This document shows, one piece after another, positions 42,625-48,833 of a stretch of DNA of 64,000 bases. Below the pieces are notes generated by a model that was not told the origin of the DNA, searched no databases, and saw nothing but the letters and a program-made list of their open reading frames with translations. Every line of letters begins with the position of its first letter. Position 1 is the stretch's first letter. Position numbers and translations under genes: made by a program. Source of the stretch: Massilia putida (lineage in GTDB: Bacteria > Pseudomonadota > Gammaproteobacteria > Burkholderiales > Burkholderiaceae_D); assembly GCF_001941825.1 (NCBI RefSeq), contig NZ_CP019038.1:4154001-4218000 (forward strand), written 5' to 3'.

Positions 42625-43422
42625 ATGCGGCTTTCCGACTTAAAAGGCCATTGGGCGCTGGTGACCGGCGCATCGTCCGGCATCGGCGAGGAATTCGCCC
42701 GTCAGCTGGCGCAGGCCGGCATGCAGCTGGTGCTCGTGGCGCGGCGCGACGAGCGCCTGCAGACCGTCGTCCAGGCATTGCGTGCCGAATACGGGGTCGA
42801 AGCGCGGGCCATCGCCGCCGATCTGGCCGATCCGGCCGCCGTGGCGCGCATCCGCGCGGAACTCGATAGCGCGGGCATCCGCGTGCGCCTGCTGTGCAAT
42901 AACGCCGGGGCAGGGCGCTGGGGGCGGTTCGAGGCGACCGATGCGAGCGTCTACGACGAACTCAATACGCTCAACACGACCACGCTCGTCGCGATGTGCC
43001 GCCGTTTCTTCGAGCATCTGTCCTCGTTCCCCAGCAGCGCCGTGATCAATGTATCGTCGGCCGCGGCCTACCAGCCCGTGCCTTATATGGCGGTGTACGC
43101 GGCCAGCAAGGCCTTCGTGCAGAGCTTCAGCCAGGCGCTGCATGGCGAGTGGAAGGAACACGGGATCCTCGTGCAGACGCTCGTGCCGGGCCCGACGGCC
43201 ACCGAATTCGACGCCAAGGCCGGCGCCTACGAGAGCGCCCTGGTGGAACGCGATCCGCCGGCCCACGTCGTGCGCGCCGCGCTGGCGGGGCTGGAACGCG
43301 ATGTGCCCGTCGTGAACGCGGCCAAGGGCACCTATAAACAACGCGTGTTTGCCGGGCTCGCCCCGCACGCGATGGTCATCCGCGAAGTCGGCAAGATGTT
43401 CAAGCCGCCCGAAGGCACGTAA
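42625..43422 (+). CDS. short-chain dehydrogenase/reductase
   Basis: 265 residues, a classical-type SDR. TGASSGIGEEFARQL (14-28) is the NAD(P)-binding loop, NNAGAGRWG the structural NAG, and VYAASKAF contains the catalytic Tyr-x3-Lys, with INVSSAAAY supplying Ser. AAGGAG lies 8 bases before the ATG. It is the last gene before a strong bidirectional terminator, so it closes the cassette. Paired with the GMC enzyme it suggests an oxidation/reduction step on a small or lipid-like substrate, which is inference. Confidence 0.9.
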   Translation: MRLSDLKGHWALVTGASSGIGEEFARQLAQAGMQLVLVARRDERLQTVVQALRAEYGVEARAIAADLADPAAVARIRAELDSAGIRVRLLCNNAGAGRWGRFEATDASVYDELNTLNTTTLVAMCRRFFEHLSSFPSSAVINVSSAAAYQPVPYMAVYAASKAFVQSFSQALHGEWKEHGILVQTLVPGPTATEFDAKAGAYESALVERDPPAHVVRAALAGLERDVPVVNAAKGTYKQRVFAGLAPHAMVIREVGKMFKPPEGT

Positions 43423-43431
43423 AACGGCAAT

Positions 43432-43462
43432 AAAAAAACCGCGGTCGAAACCGCGGTTTTTT
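43432..43462. terminator. bidirectional intrinsic terminator between the SDR and PEP-CTERM genes
   Basis: The arms AAAAAACCGCGGT and ACCGCGGTTTTTT are perfectly complementary around a CGAA loop (43446-43449). Each strand has a stem of seven GC-rich pairs followed by six T, so it serves the plus-strand cassette and the minus-strand PEP-CTERM gene, which end on either side. Confidence 0.93.
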
Positions 43463-43485
43463 CATGAGGCGATCCGAAAGACCGA

Positions 43486-44370
43486 TCAGGCCTTCGGAGC
43501 GCGGCGGCGACGCTGTGCGCCGACCAGACCCAGCATGCCCATGCCCAGCAGCATCATCGTGCCCGGTTCCGGAACAGCGTTCGTGAAGGTGTTCGAGCCG
43601 TCGACCTTGAAGACGATGTCTTTCGAGGTGTTCACGGTGTAATCCGGGAACAGGCTGCTGCCGCCTTTGTGGAAGTTCAGGGTAGCCGAGTTGCCAGCCG
43701 GGAAGTTCAGGTTCGATTCGAAGTTCACGCCGAACAGCAGGCTCGACACGCCGTCCAGATAGTTCGGATCGATGAAGTCACCGGCTTCGACTTTGCCAGC
43801 GGACAGCTTGGTCGAACCCTGGCCGCCTGCACCAACGATGGTGAAGGTCGACTGGGTGTTGCTCGGAACGATGGTCAGCAGGGCGATCAGCGTGCCGTCG
43901 TCGAAACCGGTACCGCCGGTGGTCGATGCATTGGCCTTGGTATCGTAGTAGATTGCGACTTTGTTGTCGGCTGCGGTGCCGGCCAGGCCGAACTCGGCGG
44001 TTGCGCCGGTCAGGTTCGTGACTTTTTCGGTCATCTTGGCGACGATCGTGAATTCGAACGTCTTGCCAGCGCCTTTGACGCCGTTGGCGTTGAAGTCCAG
44101 GCCGTTGAACAGGGCGGTCGTGTCGCCGTCGACACTGGCCAGGTTCGACTGGTACAGGAACTGGAAGGTCTGGCCGACGGTCAGCGGGGAGCCGAACGGG
44201 CCGACGCCTTTCGCAACACCGCTACCGGTCGCGTTCCAGTCCAGCGTGGTCGAATCCGTTGCCAGGACGTTGGTGCCATCCTTCAGGGTGAAAGCTTGTG
44301 CCGACGATGCGGCAAATGCGAAACCGAGGGCGGCTGCAACCGGGATCAGTTTGCGGAACGAATTCTTCAT
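43486..44370 (-). CDS. PEP-CTERM sorting domain protein (exosortase A substrate)
   Basis: 294 residues from ATG 44370, GGAG five bases upstream. A Sec signal peptide ends at about 26 (ASSAQA-FTL). The mature part is Gly/Asn/Thr-rich and low in Cys, like other matrix proteins of this class. The C-terminus from residue 266 is VPEP, a hydrophobic helix (MMLLGMGMLGLVGA) and a basic RRRR cluster: the PEP-CTERM sorting signal cut by XrtA. Layout and motifs (WNATGSGVAKGVGPF) remind me of flocculation-associated PEP-CTERM proteins, but that identity is tentative. It has its own sigma-54 promoter and box. Confidence 0.93.
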   Translation of the reverse strand: MKNSFRKLIPVAAALGFAFAASSAQAFTLKDGTNVLATDSTTLDWNATGSGVAKGVGPFGSPLTVGQTFQFLYQSNLASVDGDTTALFNGLDFNANGVKGAGKTFEFTIVAKMTEKVTNLTGATAEFGLAGTAADNKVAIYYDTKANASTTGGTGFDDGTLIALLTIVPSNTQSTFTIVGAGGQGSTKLSAGKVEAGDFIDPNYLDGVSSLLFGVNFESNLNFPAGNSATLNFHKGGSSLFPDYTVNTSKDIVFKVDGSNTFTNAVPEPGTMMLLGMGMLGLVGAQRRRRAPKA

Positions 44371-44409
44371 TGTGGCTCCAAGTAATCTGCAGTTAAGTTT
44401 GTCGGGGAG

Positions 44410-44429
44410 AGCCTGCGTTATTGCAGGCT
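44410..44429 (-). other. stem-loop at the 5' end of the PEP-CTERM transcript
   Basis: AGCCTGC and GCAGGCT pair across a 6-base loop. With the -12 GC of the sigma-54 promoter at about 44444-44445, transcription should start near 44432, so the hairpin sits at the extreme 5' end of the mRNA, where it could protect it from decay. Confidence 0.5.
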
Positions 44430-44442
44430 TTGTCCAACCTAA

Positions 44443-44458
44443 TGCAAGCACCATGCCA
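44443..44458 (-). promoter_or_regulatory. sigma-54 promoter of the PEP-CTERM gene
   Basis: Minus-strand TGGCATGGTGCTTGCA is a near-perfect -24/-12 promoter (TGGCAC-N5-TTGCW; one mismatch), 72 bases before the PEP-CTERM start codon. PEP-CTERM genes in related bacteria are known to depend on RpoN and PrsK-PrsR. Confidence 0.88.
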
Positions 44459-44532
44459 GCTTGCTGAGTGCCTTTTAAAATCAAGGACTTATATAAAAGT
44501 TGAGTAGCGCCAATAAATTGCAGGATGCATAG

Positions 44533-44548
44533 TGTAAAAAATACCGAC
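44533..44548 (-). promoter_or_regulatory. putative PrsR box upstream of the PEP-CTERM gene
   Basis: Minus-strand GTCGGTATTTTTTACA, 15 of 16 identical to the element at 37860-37875, 74 bases upstream of the -24 element. It overlaps the untranslated edge just beyond the end of the glycosyltransferase gene (44555). Confidence 0.65.
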
Positions 44549-44554
44549 AGTCAT

Positions 44555-45844
44555 TTAACGCATATCGGAAAGCATCGCGCCGTCGTCCTCCAGCATGCCC
44601 AACCGGTGTTCGCCTGCGCCATGAGCCGGCGCAAACCGGTGGAAAGCACGTATCCCTTCCAGAAAAGCGGCCATGCGTTGCGGCGTCGGGTAATTGGCGA
44701 ACGCATCGGCCACGCGCCGCGCCCCTGCCTTGAGCGTCGGATCGTCGAGCATCACGCGCACCTGGCGCGTCAGTTTTTTGGCGCGGAAACGGTCGGCGCG
44801 CAGCAGGGCGCCGGCGCCGGCCTTGATGACGCCGCTCATGTTCAGGAATTGGTCGAGGTTGGCGGCGATGCCCAGCACCGGCACGCCGGCGACCAAGGCT
44901 TGCTGGCTGGTCGGGCTGCCGCCATTGCAGACGACGAGGCTGGCACGCTGCGCCGCCAGGTCGCCCGGCAGATACGGTGCGACGAATGCATTCGCCGGCG
45001 CGCTGGCGACGTCGATCGTGCCGGCCGTGGCCGCGATGACGGTCACGGGCAGCGGCGCCAGCGCTTCCAGCACGAGCGGCAGCAGGCGGCCCTGGCCGGA
45101 ACTGCCGAGGGTCACATAGACGATCGGCTTGTCTTCCGGCAGCTTGTCCCACCAATCGGGCTGGGCCAGCGGCGGTGCCCAGATGATGGGGCCGATGTAT
45201 GCATGCTGCTGCGGCAGGCTTTTCGGAGGGAACAGTTCGGGGACGTCGGCATACATGCTGTAGTCGGCGTCCGTATAGACCTTGCGCAGGTCGGTGCCCA
45301 GCGAAGGCAGCCCGTACTGGCGGCGCACGCGGTTCAGCGGCACGGAGTGCGAGGCGAACGCGACCGGGCGCGCCATGCGGAAGATCGCATTGGCGATGCG
45401 GATCGGCAGGAGGCGCGTCAGCGGGATGTGCGGCACGGCGTAATGCTGCACGACGTAAGGGCTCCAGTACGCGTTCATCAGCGACACGTACGGAATCCGG
45501 CGCAGGCGTGCGCTGACGGACAACGATAGGCGGAAGTCGCCGACGACGATGTCGGGGCGCACGGCGTCGAGCACGCGCAGGTCGTCCTCGACGTAACCGG
45601 CCAGCGTCGCCGCGTTGTACACGGGCTTGCCACCCGCGAGCGCGTCGAGGAATTGCTGGCTGGGGATGCTGTGGATGGTCCAGCGGGTGAACTGCGTGCC
45701 GTTGAAACAGAATTCGTAGCCTTCCGCGCAGGCGAAATGCACGTCGAAGCGCGCGGGATCGAGGGATTGCGCGAGCGCGATGGGACGCCCGACGTGGGCC
45801 AGGGTGACCGCTTCCGCAAAGAATAGGATTTTGATACGTTCCAT
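44555..45844 (-). CDS. UGT/MGT-type glycosyltransferase (GT1 family)
   Basis: About 429 residues from ATG 45844 (MERIKILFFAEAVTLAHVGRP); TTG 45862 is an alternative and neither has a clear ribosome site. GT-B fold: N-terminal LFFAEAVTLAHVGRPIALAQSL, then VYVTLGSSGQGRLLPLVLEAL and a donor signature VCNGGSPTSQQALVAGVPVLGI resembling the GT1 (HGG-x-GT) motif but with Asn replacing His. Such enzymes glycosylate small hydrophobic molecules or lipids, rather than polymer repeat units. It follows the nitroreductase gene by 79 bases on the same strand and may decorate the product of the FeeM/ThiF/nitroreductase group. Confidence 0.83.
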   Translation of the reverse strand: MERIKILFFAEAVTLAHVGRPIALAQSLDPARFDVHFACAEGYEFCFNGTQFTRWTIHSIPSQQFLDALAGGKPVYNAATLAGYVEDDLRVLDAVRPDIVVGDFRLSLSVSARLRRIPYVSLMNAYWSPYVVQHYAVPHIPLTRLLPIRIANAIFRMARPVAFASHSVPLNRVRRQYGLPSLGTDLRKVYTDADYSMYADVPELFPPKSLPQQHAYIGPIIWAPPLAQPDWWDKLPEDKPIVYVTLGSSGQGRLLPLVLEALAPLPVTVIAATAGTIDVASAPANAFVAPYLPGDLAAQRASLVVCNGGSPTSQQALVAGVPVLGIAANLDQFLNMSGVIKAGAGALLRADRFRAKKLTRQVRVMLDDPTLKAGARRVADAFANYPTPQRMAAFLEGIRAFHRFAPAHGAGEHRLGMLEDDGAMLSDMR

Positions 45845-45923
45845 AGGGGCGTTGATCGTCAAAGGGTTGCGGGAACGTGCGTGACGGACGGCGCCGGCAG
45901 CGCGGGAAACCCGCGCCGCCGGT

Positions 45924-46988
45924 TTACTTCATCAGTTCTTCGAGCGGCTTGCGCAACGAACGGGCCTCGGGTGCCGGGCCGGCGCCGAGCCGTCCCATGA
46001 AGACCGGATGACCGTTGCCGGTGCCGATCAGCTTGTGCAGGCGCTGCCGCAATTGCCGCGCCGAACCGTGTAATTTGTCGACCGTCGAGAACGGCTGGTC
46101 GTGCTCCACGTAGGCGGAAAAGATCAGGGGCGTCATCTCGGGCTGCATGGCCAGGCCCAGGTGGGTCAGCGTCAGCCAGAAGCGCTGCACGGCGCGGCCG
46201 GCGGCGACGTGGTCTTCGACCGTCTCCGGCGCGCGTTTGGCCATGATGACGAAGTGGGCGGCGCAGCGCAGCCCCGGAACGAGGTCCATCTGCAGGCGCG
46301 GCGCCCAGGTGCCCATCAGGCGGTTCATCGTCGACAGGCGGCTCCAGCTGACCATCGCCCATTTCATCAGGCGCAAGGTGGCGGCGTCGACGCCCAGGGC
46401 CTGGTCGGGCACGCGGTCGGGGCTGTGGCGTGCGTTCCAGTGGATGATGCGGCGGTGCACCTCGTAGGCTTCCGGCATCGTCAGGCGCAGCTTGGCGTTC
46501 GAAAACATCAGGCGCGCCGCGGCCATCTTGCCACCGAAGCCTTCGATCCAGCGCACGTGGTAGCCGTCGCCGACGGCATCTTCGAGGGCGCGTTTTTCTT
46601 GGGGAAGCAGGGCGCGCGTGCTCATCGCGCGGCGCTGCACGCTGCGGGTCTGGATGGCGGCGATGAGCGGACTCGGTTTCGCCGCCGGATCAGGCACGAA
46701 ACGCACGTCGAACACGGGCAGGTGGTCCTGGTCGTCCGGGCGTCGGGCGATCTCGGTGCGCAGGCCGTGGGCGGTGGCGGCGATCGCCATCGTTTCCAGC
46801 AGAGTGCCGTGCGACAACTGGCTCGGACGGCCGCGGAAGTCGTACACGGTATCTTCGCGCGTGTCGTAAAAGTGCACGGCGACGTGGTCCGGACCGAGCA
46901 CTTCGAATCGCCACACCTGGGTGTTGTCGCCGCTTGGCGCCCAGCGTGCCAGGTCGAGGATGTCGCGGATCGTCTGCGGCAGGTTCAT
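45924..46988 (-). CDS. nitroreductase-fold flavoprotein of the FeeM/ThiF group
   Basis: 354 residues from ATG 46988, overlapping the ThiF-like stop as ATGA. The N-terminal half has LARWAPSGDNTQVWRFEV, the nitroreductase-family flavin-phosphate motif (APSGxNxQPW). Later ETMAIAATAHGL and WLTLTHLGLAMQPEMTP are further landmarks. FMN-dependent oxidation or reduction is expected; relatives dehydrogenate azolines in peptide pathways or act in MoeY/Rv1355c-type ThiF-nitroreductase proteins. Substrate unknown. Confidence 0.8.
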   Translation of the reverse strand: MNLPQTIRDILDLARWAPSGDNTQVWRFEVLGPDHVAVHFYDTREDTVYDFRGRPSQLSHGTLLETMAIAATAHGLRTEIARRPDDQDHLPVFDVRFVPDPAAKPSPLIAAIQTRSVQRRAMSTRALLPQEKRALEDAVGDGYHVRWIEGFGGKMAAARLMFSNAKLRLTMPEAYEVHRRIIHWNARHSPDRVPDQALGVDAATLRLMKWAMVSWSRLSTMNRLMGTWAPRLQMDLVPGLRCAAHFVIMAKRAPETVEDHVAAGRAVQRFWLTLTHLGLAMQPEMTPLIFSAYVEHDQPFSTVDKLHGSARQLRQRLHKLIGTGNGHPVFMGRLGAGPAPEARSLRKPLEELMK

Positions 46989-47872
46989 GCCTGTACCGCC
47001 TTCCCGGCCAGCTGGCGTGTCATCTGGCGCTTGGCGACGGCGATCATCAGCCGGTGCAGCGGATTGGCGTTGCCGCCCGGGCGCCAGGTGTGGGCCAGCT
47101 TGTTGCGATAGGCGTCGAACTGCACGCCGCGCGGCGCGGCCAGTACTTTGCCGCGGCCGAGCAGGATCTTGAGCGCCTCCGTGGCGACGATGCCGGCGCA
47201 CAGCTGGCAGGCCATGAACGTGGACGGACCGCGGCGTTCCACGAAGTTGACGGCTTCCGGCACGACCAGGTAAGGACGGTGCAGGCCGGCCGGCGCGAGG
47301 CCGACGACGAAGCGGATCGCCTTGTCCAGTTCGGGCAGATCGCCCCATTGGAAATAGTCTTCGAACGTCATCTGTCCCGGCAGGAAGTTCAGCAGGGCGG
47401 CGCCCATGCCCAGCGGCGCGGCCGTCGTGGCCGGGATGCCGAGGCGGGCGCAGGCGGCGAACGTCTGCTGGCGGGCGTCGAAAGCGAAGAAGTCGAGGGC
47501 GTCGACGTACAGGTCGACGCCGTCCAGGAATGCGTTGAGATTGCCCTGGTTGACGCCGTCAGGAAAGATCTTGACGTCGATTTCGGGGTTGATGTCCTTG
47601 GCCATGCGAGCCAGGACCTCGGCCTTGGGCTGGCCGACCGTCGACATCATGGCGCCGACCTGGCGATTGAAATTGACGATATCGAACGTGTCGAAGTCGG
47701 CGATATGAAATTTTGTTACGCCCAGCCGCGCCAGGGTCAGCAGGTGTACGCCGCCGACTCCGCCGCCGCCCGCGATGGCGATACGTTTGCTGCGCAGGGT
47801 CTGCTGTTCTGCCGGCGTCACCCAGCCGATATTGCGTGAAAACGCCTGTTCATAGCGGAACGGATTTGTCAT
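46985..47872 (-). CDS. ThiF/MoeB-like adenylyltransferase (E1-like)
   Basis: 295 residues. ATP-binding Rossmann motif RIAIAGGGGVGGVHLLTLARLG (30-51), DFDTFDIVNFNRQVGA with the conserved Asp and the N-x-x-R-Q motif, and a late CQLCAG pair. Only one C-x2-C is present, so the usual four-Cys zinc site may be incomplete. E1-like enzymes adenylate a C-terminal carboxylate of a protein or small acid. It overlaps the nitroreductase start, and a FeeM-like gene lies 68 bases upstream; no ThiS/MoaD-like carrier is nearby, so a small N-acyl amino acid may be the substrate (inference). Confidence 0.88.
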   Translation of the reverse strand: MTNPFRYEQAFSRNIGWVTPAEQQTLRSKRIAIAGGGGVGGVHLLTLARLGVTKFHIADFDTFDIVNFNRQVGAMMSTVGQPKAEVLARMAKDINPEIDVKIFPDGVNQGNLNAFLDGVDLYVDALDFFAFDARQQTFAACARLGIPATTAAPLGMGAALLNFLPGQMTFEDYFQWGDLPELDKAIRFVVGLAPAGLHRPYLVVPEAVNFVERRGPSTFMACQLCAGIVATEALKILLGRGKVLAAPRGVQFDAYRNKLAHTWRPGGNANPLHRLMIAVAKRQMTRQLAGKAVQA

Positions 47873-47940
47873 TGATGAGGAAAAACGGTTTTATCGATAA
47901 AAGGGGCCGTGGCGATGATACCTGCTGCGCACAGCCCTTT

Positions 47941-48717
47941 TTATGCGTGCTGTTCGTCCATGCGCAGGAGGCGGTTGATAATGCCTCGTTCTTCGCGCGG
48001 CGAGAAGAAATAGGGATAAAAGGACCGCTCGGAAACGTTGTTATCGGCGCTGAATGTGCCGCCGAATTTCTGGATCTGCTCGGTCACAAATTCCAGATTT
48101 ACCCGCAATAGGTAGGCCGGTGCATCGACGCGCGGATTGATTTTGAGTTCGCCCTCCTGCTGGAAGCCGAGCATGCGTTCGTAAAAACGGCGATGGCGCG
48201 GATTCACTTCGATGACGATATCCGTACATTGATGGATGTCGCGGGCATAGATAACGGCCAGGTGGAACAGGTTGGCCAGCGAAGTCTTCGAACGTACCGA
48301 CGGGTCGAACGCCAGCTTCGTGAATTCGCACAGGCGCGCACCCTGATTGCGGTGTGCGTCCAGCTCCTCCTTGAAGATCTGGTCCGCCATCAGGCCGATC
48401 GGCGAATCGATGCCGATTGTGAGCGTACCGACCACATCGCCCTTGTCGGTGGCGGTGAGCGTAATGCGATTCGGGTCGTCGCTGAATTGGTGCGTGCCTG
48501 AATAGCCGCGCCAGGCGTACATCTTGTTGATCAGCATACTTGCCGAATTTCGCCCGTCCGCAGTATCGGTAAGCCGGATTCCATACGAATCGTGGTTCAC
48601 GATGACATCCTCATATTGCGAGGGCGTCATATTATCGCGATCACCAAAATCATGAGCGTCCGATAGGGATGCGGCCGAACCACCCTCTGGATCCTTAAAA
48701 TCGTCGAAAGTCGTCAT
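47941..48717 (-). CDS. FeeM-like N-acyl amino acid synthase / GNAT-type protein
   Basis: 258 residues from ATG 48717 with GGGGA 8 bases upstream. After a polar N-terminal 45 residues comes an autoinducer-synthase-like GNAT fold: YGIRLTDTAD, ITLTATDKGDVVGTLTIGIDSPIGLMAD, ARLCEFTKLAFDPSV and VIEVNPRHRRFYERMLGFQ. The FeeM group joins a fatty acyl chain from ACP to an amino acid. It is the first gene of a minus-strand run with ThiF-like, nitroreductase and GT1 genes. Related exosortase-linked acyltransferases exist in PEP-CTERM bacteria. Product not known. Confidence 0.78.
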   Translation of the reverse strand: MTTFDDFKDPEGGSAASLSDAHDFGDRDNMTPSQYEDVIVNHDSYGIRLTDTADGRNSASMLINKMYAWRGYSGTHQFSDDPNRITLTATDKGDVVGTLTIGIDSPIGLMADQIFKEELDAHRNQGARLCEFTKLAFDPSVRSKTSLANLFHLAVIYARDIHQCTDIVIEVNPRHRRFYERMLGFQQEGELKINPRVDAPAYLLRVNLEFVTEQIQKFGGTFSADNNVSERSFYPYFFSPREERGIINRLLRMDEQHA

Positions 48718-48774
48718 CGCAGGATTCCCCAAGTTTAAAATCACCCGCACGCGGCGGACGGAAGTTCTGGTAGC

Positions 48775-48800
48775 CCATGCCCTGGCGCTGCCGGGCATGG
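48775..48800. repeat. hairpin between PrsT and FeeM-like genes
   Basis: CCATGCCC and GGGCATGG form an 8-bp stem around a 10-base loop. Minus-strand DNA after it lacks a T-run, so it is not a clear intrinsic terminator for prsT. AT-rich DNA lies on its plus-strand 3' side. Confidence 0.45.
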
Positions 48801-48833
48801 ATTATTATTTATTTATTAACGTATATTAGCTTC

